The position numbers and the translations under genes are program-made. Below the pieces are notes generated by a model that made no database searches, was not told the origin of the DNA, and saw only the letters and a list, made by a program, of their open reading frames with translations. 64,000 bases of DNA from Eunapius fragilis (Eukaryota > Porifera > Demospongiae > Spongillida > Spongillidae): NCBI GenBank assembly GCA_963681505.1, contig OY811975.1, forward strand, positions 1,074,586 through 1,138,585, read 5' to 3'. Shown here piece by piece: positions 23,835 to 36,060 of this stretch (position 1 is the first letter of the stretch; the number at the start of each line of letters is the position of its first letter).

Positions 23835-26800
23835 GTGGTGGAGGTGCTGTGGTGTTCTATGCATCAAAAGGTGATGTTAGTATCACAGGAAGCACATTTC
23901 AGAGCAATAGTGTTAATTATACTGGTGGTGCTGTGAAGTTGAGTAAACAAAAGGGGGATGTAAGTATCATAGACTGCAAATTTCAGAGGAATAGTGCTAT
24001 TGGTGGTGGCTTTAATGCTGGTGGTGCTGTGGCAGTCCATCTATCAACAGGTGATGTTAGTATTGCAGGCAGCACATTTCATAACAATAGAGGTAGTAAT
24101 TATGGCGGTGCTGTGATTCTGGAAGGACACGCAGGGGATGTATATATCACATACTGCAAATTTCAGAACAATAGTGCACGTGATGGTGGTGCTGTGGTGA
24201 TGTCTACATCAACAGGCAATGCTAGTATCACAGACTGCACATTTCAGAACAACAAAGCTGTTGATGATGGCTATGTATTCATAGAGCCCATCAGTCCAGA
24301 CACATTATATGATAACAGAGCTCATTGTGGAGGAGCCATATACACTACAATGAGTTATAATATGTTCAGCAATTTATTGATTACTAACAACATTGCAGAA
24401 GTAGGTGCAGCAATCTATGCAAGTACTCAAAAGTTACTCTATACTACCTCAGATACAGAGATAAAACAACTCATCCTCCAAGATGTGGTTGTTGAAAATA
24501 ACCACTGTTCTTATGGTGCATGTGCAGGAGCTGTTTACATTAATGGAGTGAATTTGGTCATTAATGGCAGTACTACCACTGGGAGTCATTTCTCATACAA
24601 CTTTCCCCAAGGTGCAATACAAGGAGTAGGTGGCACGTTGACGCTGTATGGTTACATCACATTTGAACATAACACAGGAGTAAATGGAGGGGCCATATGT
24701 CTGTCTAATGATGTTCCATTGTACTTCAATTCCAATTGTACAGTGCGCTTTGCAAGCAATTTAGCGACTGGATATGGTGGTGCTATATACAATAATGGAA
24801 AAAATGTCAAACAGGATACGGTTCCATCTTGTGCTTTACTTATCTTTTTCCTCCAATCACATGAGAATCAGGATTATAGTTTTATCAATGGCTCTATAGC
24901 CTTCATTGATAACCATGCATTGCAAGGTGGTCATGCTGTTTATGCCAAACCTATCTATGATTGTATGAGCTGCTTTGTAACTGATGACTCTTGCATTAAC
25001 TCTTCCCCGATGAACTATTTCAATATTACTCCATTACAAGAAGATGTCAATGATACCCAAGTACTCTCCTTTCCAGAACATGTGGCCTATTGTGGCTGCA
25101 GTGATCCTAATATGTGTAATGGTATAAGTCCATATCTTTCCACATATCCTGGTAGGACTGTACATCTTAATATTACTTCAATGGATCGAAGAAATAACCT
25201 ATCACCTAGTGTGGTTTACACACAAGTTGATACAGGTGGTATTAACTCTCAAAGAATAATGCTTGGACCTCGACAGAAAGCTCAGTGGATAGGAACAGTA
25301 TGTGGTCAAATTGAGTACCAAATATATGGACCAGAAAATGCATCACTCACATTGCTTCTGTCCAATGATCCTAACAGTTCTCCAACAGTTATTAATGTGA
25401 ATCTGTTACCATGTGAGCCAGGGTTTGAATTAATTACCAATTCTTCTACCAGCATGATGAAGTGTGACTGTTCTCCATTCCTGACATCATTAGGAGTGAT
25501 CTGTGATACATCAGATGGTACTGTGACCAGAAACGAAACTAACTGGATTGGTGTGTACAATAACACTCTTCCAGCTGTGGCTCAAACCTGTCCTTTAGAC
25601 TACTGCAATAGTACCATCAGAAAGCTGTCTTTGGCAAGACCTGGGTACCTGTGCAATGGAGAGCGCACTGGAATCATTTGTGGTCATTGCCATGGCAACC
25701 TTAGTGTGATCTTTGGTTCTTCCAAGTGCCAGGTGTGCTCAGATATGTGGCTGACCACACTTGTAATGTTTGCAGTGTTGGGTGTCTTCCTAGTAGCAGC
25801 ACTGTTCTTCCTCAACCTCACCATCACACAGGGCACCCTCTATGGGCTCATCTTCTATGCCAATATTATCCAAGTCAATACTTCAATATTCTTCAACCAG
25901 TCGTCCATTTTGTATCCATTTCAGCTCATTGTGTCATTGGTGAACCTTGACCTTGGGCTCCCTATGTGTTTTTACAGTGGCATGGACGATGCTGACAAGG
26001 CTGGTCTTCAGTTTGTGTTCCCAGCCTACCTCCTCATCCTCACTATGGCAACCATTCTGTTCTGCCACTACTGTCTTCAAAGATCTCCCACTACCTCCAC
26101 CAGCTTCTTTCTTCATAAGTTATCCACCATCATTGGAGAAAGAGCAGTGGGTGTTCTATCTACTCTCATCTACTTGTCATATTCCAAATTGCTTAGAACT
26201 GTCATTGATATTCTCACATATTCCACAGTTCACCTACCCAGGGGTGATATGTATGTGTGGTACTATGATGGAAATTTGGAATATCTACGTGGGAAGCATA
26301 CTGCTTTGTTTGTGGTTGCTATGACAACATGTACTCTGTTCCTCCTTCCATACACCTTTGCCCTCACTTTCATTCCAATCATTGAACAGTACAGTGAACA
26401 CAACAGACTGTTCAACTATCTCCACAAGAAGGCCAACCAGATCAAACCAATGAATGATGCCCACTATGCTCCCTATAAGGGGGAGTGGCGATGGTGGCTG
26501 GGAGCAAGGCTTTGGCTTCTAATTGTCATGTACAGTTTAAATCCAGTGTACAGTTCTGACAGGCCATCTCTACTCCTTACTATCCAGGCTACTATGGTGA
26601 TATTGTTAACTATAGCACAGGCACGTATAAAGCCATTTGGACAGTCACATCAAAATACACATCAACGAATCAACTTCTACAATCATTTGTACAATAGCCT
26701 TGACATGCTTTACCTCCTCAACTACACTGCACTGGCAATGTCAATGTCTTACATTCTAGACCAGAGTTCAGACCAAACACAAAGTGCCATGGTCACTGTT

Positions 26801-27043
26801 GGTGTTTTGGTGGGCCTGTATGCAGTGATGTTGATGGTCACTGTCTTGTACCATCTCATTGTGTCCATCCTCAAGACTTGCAATGTGTATGACAAAACCA
26901 GAGAGAAGTTCAATGGATTATTTGAAAAGAAACAATATGAACCAATGGTTCCTATAGAGCTGGATGATCCCACCAACAGTACTGTTGGTACCACAACTGT
27001 GACAGTCTACTGCGGTCTTCGAGAACCACTGTTGGAAGATTAA
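22694..27043 (+). pseudogene. Beta-helix (Pmp-repeat) polytopic membrane protein, copy B (one internal stop)
   Basis: This is a single-exon frame of 1450 codons including the terminal stop, broken only by TAA at 23306-23308 (codon 205), where sister repeats have TAC; the frame continues unchanged. Order: signal peptide (about 1-24); Asn-rich ectodomain; about 14 repeats of about 24-30 residues with the FQNN/FQSN and GGAV motifs (about 130-560), the FxxN and GGA(I/V/L) pair known from chlamydial Pmp beta-helices; a second beta-rich region with YCGCSDPNMCNG; a Cys-rich segment with RTGIICGHCHG (about 920-1015); then 8-10 hydrophobic segments (about 1017-1400) and a tail of about 50 residues ending REPLLED. 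An Asp run (GAT repeat, 23803-23832) lies in one repeat. The likely product is a cell-surface protein with a long extracellular rod. Function is unknown; adhesion or recognition is only a guess. A downstream start (ATG 23387) would lack the signal peptide. Confidence 0.82.
23286..23645 (+). repeat. Exact 90-bp coding tandem repeat in beta-helix gene B
   Basis: The words AATGTTAG...ATCACAGACTGCACATT recur at 23321, 23411, 23501 and 23591, an exact 90-base period (30 residues, one beta-helix turn). The units are almost identical, so they were homogenised or amplified recently. The premature TAA sits at the start of the first unit. Confidence 0.92.
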
Positions 27044-27321
27044 AAACATGGGCGTGTTGAGTTTAAAGCCTTTTAGTACTAGCAAAATCTGCTGAAGTGG
27101 TAGAAACATGCAAACATAGTTGTAATGTTGAAAAATGTTATTTGCAGGTATTAGCCCCTAGCTTGTAAGTTGCTGTAAATGTTTGAGATCCTGATAAGAA
27201 AAATTGGGTGTAAGTAAACACATGATGCATGAAGATATGCTGACATAAAGAAAACATTAAGTTGTCATCACTACCCAGGCTCTTGGAATGGCATAAATCA
27301 CACTGTGTGCAGAAGTATAGG
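27044..27321. other. 3' flank of beta-helix gene B
   Basis: This stretch is conserved with 61796-62070 downstream of copy C. No consensus AATAAA is seen within it. Confidence 0.5.
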
Positions 27322-28105
27322 GAGGTGAGAGGTGTGAGGATGGTGTGTAGAGGTGTGGGGATGGTGTAAAGGTGTGGGATGGTGGGCAGAGGTGTGGAGA
27401 TGGGTGTGTAGAGGTGTGGGGATGGTGGGCAGAGGTGTGGAGATGGGTGTGTAGAGTGTGGGAAAGGTGTGTAGAGGTGTGGGAATGGTGTGTAGAGGTG
27501 GGGGAAGGTGAAGAGGTGTGGGGATGGTGTGTAGAAGGGTAGGGATGATGGGTAGATGTGTGGAGATTGTGTGTAGAGGTGTGTGGATGGTGTCTGGAGG
27601 AGTGAGGATGGTGGGCAGAGGTGAGGAGATGGATGTGTTGAAGGGTGTGTAATGGTGTGGGGATGGTGTGTAGAGGTGTGGGGATGGTGTGTAGAGGTGT
27701 GGGGATGGTGTGTAGAGGTGTGGGGATGGTGTAAAGGTGTGGGGATGGTGTGTAGAGGTGTGGGGATGGTGTGTAGAGGTGTGGGGATGGTGTGTAGAGG
27801 TGTGGGGATGGTGTGTAGAGGTGTGGGGATGGTGTAAAGGTGTGGGATGGTGGGCAGAGGTGTGGAGATGGGTGTGTAGAGGTGCGGGGATGGTGGGCAG
27901 AGGTGTGGAGATGGGTGTGTAGAGGTGTGGGGATGGTGGGCAGAGGTGTGGGATGGGTGTGTAGAGGTGTAGGGATGATGTGTAGATGTGTGGAGATGGT
28001 GTGAAGAGGTGTGGGGATGGTGTGCAGAGGTGTGGGGATGGTGTGTAGAGGTGTGGGAATGGTGTATTGAGGTGTGAGGATGGTGTACAGAGGTGTAAGA
28101 ATGGA
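27322..28105. repeat. 21-bp minisatellite downstream of beta-helix gene B
   Basis: There are about 36 degenerate units of GGTGTGGGGATGGTGTGTAGA type. Because 21 is divisible by 3, the minus strand stays open as HTSTHHP repeats over 342 residues; that frame is a by-product. The shorter homologous array is at 62075-62560. Confidence 0.93.
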
Positions 28106-28549
28106 TGATGTAATGTTTCTGAGATGCAGTCAACCCAGATAGTAAGACTGAACAAACAGCACACACAATGTCCTCCTCAAAGACATCCTGTCCCTATGGA
28201 CCTTCACCTATCCACTAGCCTGATTTAGTGGGGGTAGTGTTGACCTAGCTATGCCAGGGATGTCCACCATAGATGCATGTTGCAAAGGTTACCACAGCAG
28301 AGATATTAAACCTGCTTGAGTGAGCCTTCCTACATATCAGAGGTATGGACATCAGTTTACACATTGATGCTCGATCACAGACACATATGCCTGTTCACCT
28401 GAACAATGCTTATCCATGACTACACAACATTTGCTCCTAACTGCTAGTAGCCATCATCAGCCCCCAGCAATCAACCATACCTACATTTCATCACACATTT
28501 ATATACTGTTCTGACTCACACCTACTTACCATCCCAACATCTGGGATAG
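28106..28549. other. Spacer conserved between blocks B and C
   Basis: This stretch is homologous to 62561-62995. Parts of 28165-28350 recur inverted at about 30750-30850. No gene is seen. Confidence 0.55.
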
Positions 28550-29075
28550 AGCAGGGATGGTTTGCAGGTATTTGTATGTGGGGATGGTGTGCAGGTGTGC
28601 GTATGTGAGGAGGGTATATGTGGGGATGGATGGCGTGGAGGTAGGTGTATATAGAGGTGTATGGGTAGGTGATGATAGAAGTTTATGGGTAGGTGTAGGT
28701 GCTGATAGAGGTGTATGGGTAGGTGTAGGTGCTGATAGAGGTGTATGGGTAGGTGTAGGTGCTGATAGAGGTGTATGGGTAGGTGTAGGTGCTGATAGAG
28801 GTGTATGGGTAGGTGCAGGTGCTGATAGAGGTGTATGGGTAGGTGTAGGTGTGTGGGAATGGCATGCAGGTGTGGGAATGTGGGATGGTGTGCAGGTGTG
28901 CAAGTGTGTATGGGAATGGTTATGTGGGGATGGTGTATGTGGGGATGATGTGCAGGTAGGTGTATATGGGGATAGTGTGCAGGTGTGTGTATGTGGGATG
29001 ATGTGCAGGTGTGTGTATGTGGGGATGGTGTTAAGGTATGTGTATGTGGGGGGTGGTATGCAGGAAGATATGGTA
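28550..29075. repeat. Second minisatellite, with a 30-bp array
   Basis: The flanks consist of GGGATGGTGTGCAGGTGTGTG-type units. The centre (about 28675-28850) is six near-identical 30-bp units of GTGTATGGGTAGGTGTAGGTGCTGATAGAG. The block C equivalent (63000-63290) lacks the 30-bp core. Open frames in it are periodic by-products. Confidence 0.92.
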
Positions 29076-29320
29076 TGGTTAGGAGTAGAGAGTATGGCGC
29101 CGCAGGCCAAGATGGCGTTTATTAAGGAGAGGGCAGTTATTAAGTTTCAATGAAGAGTGTCGGGAGGGAGGGATGGGTGCAATTTGAGGGTGGATTTGGA
29201 GAGGGGGTGAAAAGTTGAAGGGCATAGGGGGCCTTTGGCCCCCCCCCCCCCCCCCCCCCCCCAAAGCCCAAAGCCTGAAGCCCAAATTATATTTCCTAAC
29301 GACGCATCTCTGCTCTTGTT

Positions 29321-29632
29321 AGGATGAGGAGGAACACAAACTGAAGGTCATCCTTGTCAGTATGGTCCTTGCCACTGTAAAAACACATAGGGAGCCCAAG
29401 GTCAAGGTTCACCAATTGCACAATCACCTGCAATTATTTTAAATGGCTAGTTGATGAATACAGAGGTATTGACTTGGACAGTGTTGGCATAGAAGATGAG
29501 CCCATAGAGTGTGCCCTGTGTGATGGTGAGGTTGAGGAAGAACATTGCTGCTACCAGGAAGACGCCCAACACTGCAAACATTACAAGTGTGGTCAGCCAA
29601 ATATCAGACCACAACAGAACCAAAGATCACAA
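29321..29632 (-). pseudogene. Inverted fragment of the beta-helix gene membrane region
   Basis: The reverse complement matches the first four membrane segments of the gene (compare 25712-26042 and 60460-60795), for example GTGAACCTTGACCTTGGGCT and GGGCACACTCTATGGGCTCAT. Indels break the frame around 29412-29480. It lies about 2.3 kb downstream and in opposite orientation to the intact gene. The homologous inverted fragment in block C is 63291-63604. Confidence 0.85.
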
Positions 29633-29677
29633 CTATAGTTTGCTATGTATCTCTTTATTGTTTTAAAAAGGCACACG

Positions 29678-29776
29678 TTTTTTGTATTTGGAGTATAAAA
29701 AAATAGTGTACTTTCATCCCAATTGTAAAGTGTTCTATTTTTTAAATTTATTTTTTTATACTCCAAATACAAAAAA
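29678..29776. repeat. Small hairpin element, orientation 1
   Basis: TTTTTTGTATTTGGAGTATA and its complement TATACTCCAAATACAAAAAA flank a core of about 45 bases (AGTGTACTTTCATCCCAATT). The copy at 63645-63728 has the core in reverse orientation and no right stem. Confidence 0.85.
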
Positions 29777-32700
29777 GGCCTGGAACTTTGTTGGACAGAC
29801 TAATGGCCTCTCTATTTGTGTGCCAATGTGATGTAACCATGCAGCGTCAATATAAAGTAACTTATACAACTACTATTTACAAAGTAACCATGCGACATCA
29901 AGATATAGTAGAACTATTATTTTAAAAAGTCATGTGAACAACCCAGGTGGCCTCCATTGGTCTTTGATACTGCCAGTTTAAACATTTTACCCTTGCATTG
30001 GTTAGTTTCATACCCAGACCCATACTCACAGCTGCGGGTGGATTACATACTGGGTACGAGACTATGCTTTAGTGGCTTCAGAGTAAGTGTGCTTGAGGAC
30101 ACGCACACCCTTGATTCCAGAAAGCCTGCAAGATCTCAAGTTGTGACTCCAATTTATCGCAATTAATGATTTCTACAGGAGTTGCGTTCTCTGGGAATAC
30201 AAAGTCACTGTATTGCATGGGCCAAGGAGGTAGGTGCATTATAAAAACTTTAGTCTAACCCCAAACCACAATTTTACAAAGCCGGCTCAACCTGCTGTGG
30301 TAGACAGATGGAGGGTGTGAGAAGGAGAACTGAATCATCTTGGAATCAATGAAAGGACGATGCTCATCAAACAGGAAACCACCATAACTATTGATGCAGT
30401 TTGAGACATTGCCTGTCCAAGGTCCAATGCATCTCAGACAAATGTCCCAGCTTTTAATGAGCGGTCAAGAATTATTTCGTGGTTTGCGTAATCATGACAT
30501 ACTTTGGTAATCATTTCATACACTGTATGGGGCAAGCAAACCAGATATTTTCCTTATCTCCCGAGAGATTGTTAGTACAGCACATTTGATATGATTTTTA
30601 AGTATGTCACCAGATTTTGTCTGCATAAGGACTCGGTTCCATTGAATTGCTGGGCCTTTAGGAGCAGATGTGTTGTTGTCATGGATTGTTCGTGAACAGT
30701 CATATCCATGTGTGTCTGTGTGCATCAATTTGTAAACTGACTTATCAATGATGTCCATACCTCCGATATGTAGGAAGGCTCACTCAAACAGGTTTAATAC
30801 ATCTAATGTGGTGATGTCTTTGAGGAGGACATCGTGTGTGGACATCGCTAAGCTCACACTACCCAGGCCAGGATATCAAGGCTGTCATATCACCGGTGCA
30901 TCACGCTGAAGCTACCAGAGAACCTTACTCTAATTAGAGCAAATGCCAGAGATATGGGAATCTGATGGCTTTTGAGCATTATTCAAGCACAGGCTGATTA
31001 ATGGTCGTTTACATCTTTGCAGGCATATCAATTTACTGGGGAGCTTTACAGAATAATGACTTGTGAATATCATTTCACTCATCATCTTAGCATATAGTAA
31101 AGGAGAGTGCGGGGTTTCTACGAAACTCGAGGCCCACGGTAAAATGGTGAACTGACAAAGAGGTTAATTCGTTAATAACAAGAGGAGGAGTAATATCGTC
31201 TTCACCCTCTAAGCTCTACCAACGTTAGGTACAGGAAGAAATCATATAAAAACTGTTTACACAAAGCATTACAGCATAACAATTAATGGAAATGTTTATC
31301 TGCACAAGCATTACATGCTTTCGTGTAAGACACGCTATATATTACTGACTATAGCAAAAGTTAAATTATATCACTCGCATTAACCATTGTAACGAATGCG
31401 CTACTTGTACTTTCTGGACTGTCAAGAAGCGCTATCCCCGCCTTTTCTGGTCGAACAGATGATGATATGAACTCGCACAATCCGGGGACTGCGTGGGAAA
31501 ATCGCGATCGATCCTAGAAATCAAGAGCACCAAAACATTGCTATACCAAAACTGCATGATGACAATAAAAGCCATGCAGTTATGCTAATGACAGGAGACA
31601 TAGATGGTAAAATCATCATTGCTTGCGCGTTTTGATTCTGATCTCTTTATCATGTCAATGAGGTCATGTTTAGTGGTTCAGTTTTTTACTCTATTCAGTC
31701 ACCGCAACTAAAGAGTGTAATTCAATGTACAGCCCCTTTCTTTTCTAAGCACCCCCAAAACAAAAATGTTGTCTACTGGAGGGCCCCCCGAGGAATAGAG
31801 TCGCAAGGCAGCCCATACATCCAGGTTGACTGGTACACTGCACAATGAAGCTCGAGAAAACCTAGAGAATGTGCCGAAGCTTTACTTTCATGTTCAGGCA
31901 CTTGGCGAGGTTGGCTTTGGGTACTGCGTGTTGATTTTACTATATTCCACTGTGAGCCTCCTCCCCAGGCCAGGAACTGATCGAACTGGTGGAGCGTCTA
32001 GGACATGATGGACCTCAAGGTATTGCACCAGAAGGTACGCATGTGAGCATACCTGGGGAAGTGAGGGGGTGCGATTATTGGAATGTGGATGTGGAATGTG
32101 GAATGTGGGTATTGGAAGGTGGGAATTGGGATGTGGGTGCATGGGAATGTGGAGGTATGATTTGTTGTTGCAAGCGAGAGATAATTATAAAGCAATAAGG
32201 TTATTAACACTGTATTCATCGTCAATGTGTTCAGCATTCAATTTACAGTACACTGTTCTGCCACCATGAAAGTAGGCATGAGGATGGTGTGGGGGAGGGT
32301 GGTATGAGGTACAATGGTGTGGGGTACGATGATGTGGGGAAGCGGAATTTTACACAGAACATCATTAAGTACTTTACGCACTGTATAAGGGCCCTTGTGA
32401 AACTTACTGGATACCTCCTGACAGTACACCAAAGGGAACGACACATAGGGACCAATAATTACCCGGTACAATACCTCTTGGGGCCATGCTTCCAAAAGCA
32501 CTCATCGACTCCTCCCTGTTATGAGGTCTGGTTGCCATAGCACTGCAGGAAGCACCCCTGTTCACATCCTCATGGGTCCACAACAAATAGCCAAGGCTCT
32601 GTGGTTGTCTCCGATCTACTGCTCCCTGCTTGAAGGGGTGGAGTCAACGGAGTCATGTGGGGAGGAGGGAGGGGGAGGAGGTAGTAGTGTATAGCAATGG

Positions 32701-34107
32701 AGGTGTTGTGTGTGATGGCATTGTGAAGGTACCACAGAGGAGGATGGGGAGAGGTCACAACTTCGAGCTCTTACAAGCTTTCCTCCCGTTGTAATCAAGG
32801 GGGGGGGAGGGGGGGGGGGTGTACTCAAGCACACTTACTCTGAAACCACCAATGCAAGGGTACAATGTTTAAACTGGTAGCATCCAAGGCCAACGGGGGC
32901 CATCTGGTCTGTTCATGCGACTTTTTAAATAATAGTTCTAAGTTCAGCTGTGGGTCTGTTTGATGTAGTTCACCTTTGAACTGTGGCCACACCCTCTTAC
33001 CTATGCTGTTCATTTTATGCTGTCAGCTTGCTTGAAAAAATAAATCTCTCCACTTGCCATTGGTGCCTAGCTCTATGGCCCTCCTCATGAATAAGGACAT
33101 CAGACAGTAGTGTTAGCAGCCCTCACATGAAGGAATCATCAAACAATATGGCTATGCTATAGCAGTTGGGCACATACATGCCAATACTCGGCAAGGCAAT
33201 TTCTTTGCCTGACTGGCTGAAATTCATACTCAGGTCATCCAGGATGGATGGATTGTTATTATCTGACACTGTGGGTGCAGGACAGTCAAAAAGTAAGTAG
33301 AAAAAAGTGGGTGCTGTATTAATGTATTTGGTTTATTTGCCTAATGGTTCACCTCCTTTGTTAGTTTCACATTTGCTTTCAAAGTGATTGGTGATATGTA
33401 ATATTTGGAGCTGTGATATGCATTATCTAACTAAAAAATATCCTCTTTCTCAGTTAGAACCACCAACAGAAATTCTTTCAGAGTGTTCCTAAATTGCACT
33501 GTGCACAGATCGAATCCATGAGGTTGAGTGGGCATCATTCACCCCTATTGTGCTCTCAACAACTGGAGGCTGCATGCCACAACATGTACTACATACAAAC
33601 TTTTGCATCACATTGCACAGCCTGGTCAGACCATGTGGTGGCCTATACTTTTTGCTTCTGCAATTGTCCATACAGTGTTACTGTGTATGATTATCAGAGA
33701 AACTGTACGATCAAAATAAAGGGCACAGTGTACACCTCCCCCCTTCTATTGAACTGACAGTCAGAGATTCTAAGATACTAAGAAGGTCCTTATGAACATC
33801 TTGAACAACTTTTTAATGACATTCTTAATTTGTGTAATTATTAATACATACATGTAGAGCATATCTACATGTAGTCACTTCTGAACTCTAGAAGTTTTGG
33901 CATGTTAAAAGCTACCTGCAATTGTACTCTGTCCAGTAGTCGACACATGTTGGACAGGTATGTTCACGATCAGATGCTACATTTGTCTGAAATTGGTACT
34001 GCCTAATTTATCTCATCCCACTGGATCAAATATCTGTGCATCAGACACAGTCACCCATAATGACTATTAATGTTTATTCTCTAGATACCTTAATACTTAT
34101 ATGTCTA
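29777..34107. other. Gene-poor, repeat-rich spacer of block B
   Basis: The stretch 29905-30100 (CAGGTGGCCTCCATTGGTCT, TTAAACATTTTACCCTTGCA) recurs inverted at about 32822-32950 and directly at 63870-64000. The stretch 30750-30850 is an inverted piece of 28165-28350. There is a purine-rich GGAATGTGGA run at 32080-32150, G tracts at 32799-32819, and scattered AT-rich DNA. No convincing exon was found. Confidence 0.5.
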
Positions 34108-34109
34108 TA

Positions 34110-34886
34110 CAGGGTCTTTGCAAAAGAGCGCAACGCTTCATTAATAGGATTGTCAATCTAAATGAAATTATGAACGAACAATAACCACGTTTAGTCAAAT
34201 ACGAACCGCATTGTTATCTTTAGCCGTTCAAAAGATAAAATCAAATGGCTTGCAACAAACTAAACTGACAAACAATGTACGACAACTTTTAATTAATAAC
34301 GTGATTTATAAACTGCAGAATAGAAGTGATGAGACGTTGAAAAAATATGAAATTTGATTGGCGTTTTACTAGTTAATATTCTAAACAACAATCAAACTTG
34401 AAAATGCTATATGATCACTACGTTTTTATTAACGTTGAATTTTAATAACGCACCATTAAATAATCCATTACCAAATCAAGTAGTGTTTTGTACTTCATTT
34501 TATACTGGAATAATTTATGATGTTTATTTACCACATAACAGCTTCAACCTTAATAACTTTAAAGCAAATGATGGTCTTAAATGTGAGCAACTCACTATTG
34601 AACCTAGGAACTTGAAATCAGTACTGTTCCACCGCATATCCAGATCATGTGTTACTTATTATTAGTTATTTATCGCAAACCACAATCTTCAATAACTTTG
34701 TTAATAGAGGGCTTTGATATTTTGATTTATGAGGGATTTGATACAGTTACTTAACCGCTTAAAATAATTGGATTATTTGTATTTGCCTAACTACTGCAAT
34801 ATATGTTAAAGAAATCAAGCAGTTAATTAATTTCAATCCTGAGTTATAGGGGTTTTAAAGCGTTGCGTTCTTTCGCAAACACCCTG
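34110..34886. mobile_element. TA-flanked CAGGGTGT TIR element, non-coding
   Basis: The left end CAGGGTCTTTGCAAAAGAGC and the right end (complement: CAGGGTGTTTGCGAAAGAAC) are inverted copies continuing into GCAACGCTT. TA is present on both sides (34108-34109 and 34887-34888). Such ends and TA targets are typical of Tc1/mariner-type elements (family knowledge). There is no transposase; one 84-residue open frame inside shows no recognisable motif. Confidence 0.8.
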
Positions 34887-34935
34887 TATATATCATTTAT
34901 ATATAGGCTACTTCCAATCCAGTGTTCAAGGCACA

Positions 34936-34978
34936 CACACACAACACCACACACACACATACACACACAACACCACAC

Positions 34979-35018
<40 letters not shown>

Positions 35019-35037
35019 CACCACACACAACACACAG
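34936..35037. repeat. (AC)n microsatellite
   Basis: This is an interrupted CA repeat with ACACCACACAC breaks. Confidence 0.95.
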
Positions 35038-35796
35038 TCATGAAGTATTCAATCCAGTATAGACGGCTCATGTATATGTATTAATAATTACACAAATCAC
35101 AATACAACCTATCTACACACCTTCATAATACATTTGCAAATGCAAACCTGTACACACAGATACACACAACATCTCATTCCTTGTCATGCTTGTCTGTTTA
35201 TGCAGACAAACTGTGACAGGAATGTAAATGTGCACAGCAGCTATCAGCGTGTGCCTCCACCTACAAAAAAAACTCCTGCTATTGATCATGGGCAATAGTT
35301 GACCTTGTAGCACTACATGCATACATGTAGTCATTGCTTGGTTCATTCTATACGCTTCTAGCTGATACGTGTTACTTACATCTACATGTATAAAACTAAT
35401 ACTATAGTACGTCGATCGAAGGAAGTCTAACATTCTATCAACAGAACCGAGTTCTATCGCTATGCCAGCTAGGCAACTGGTCGATAAATCCGCTACTGAA
35501 ATTTGGTACCTTTCAACCCGGTCTATCGCCTAACAAACTAAAAGTTGGGGTGGGGGGTGGGGGTGGGGGGTGGGGGAACTCTATTCAATTAGTCTGTCCA
35601 TCATGGAGTTACAGTGGCCTGAATTTTTAATTACGCGTACATTTTAATTGTACGCGTCCAACTTTGAAGTTCCTTCCTGGAAAATTTATATGCGCTCCGC
35701 TGCCGCGATCCCATACATTGAGCTATACATTTATCAGTTATCACTACTAAGTCTTCTATATAATCAAATGTCTTATTTTTACAATTTTTGCTCATC
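35038..35796. other. Spacer before the LLTP remnant
   Basis: This stretch has a G-rich GGGGTGGGGG run at 35547-35575, and 35590-35720 is a degraded copy of the fold-back element found at 16063-16289. The earlier LLTP exons are not found here. Confidence 0.5.
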
Positions 35797-36060
35797 CATG
35801 TGGACTGAAAATATGTCGTAGACGAATTCGCATGTGGACTGTAAATATGTCGTAGACGAATTCGCCTTGTAAGTTTATGCGGCTCATAATGTGTATACTT
35901 ACATTCATTATTACACATACAGCCATGTGGATTTGGCTGGGGTAAGAGGCGCAAGTGGAAGGCGGCATCGAGGACATGGCGATTACCAAGAACGAAGTTA
36001 AAACTCCTGTGGCAGGAGTGCAGTGGCGGACGGCGACTAGCTATGCATGCCGTCCGATAA
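35797..36060 (+). pseudogene. LLTP-like gene remnant: last two exons only
   Basis: A micro-exon encoding PCGLKICRRRIR is present, but its acceptor AG has become AT (CTCAT before CCATGTGG), and 34 bases are tandemly duplicated (35797-35830 and 35831-35864), shifting the frame. A donor GTAAGTTT follows at 35870. The last exon (from 35923, after ACATACAG) is close to 16444-16578 but has a short insertion near its end and terminates at 36060. All upstream exons are missing from block B. Confidence 0.85.

Noticed and set aside
27138..28166. 342-residue His/Thr/Pro-repeat frame on the minus strand
   Set aside because: It is generated by a 21-bp minisatellite whose period is a multiple of three; several frames are open at once, and it has no conserved start in the block C array.
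28526..29153. ~195-residue repeat frames on both strands
   Set aside because: They are by-products of the 30-bp minisatellite; open on both strands and not preserved in block C.
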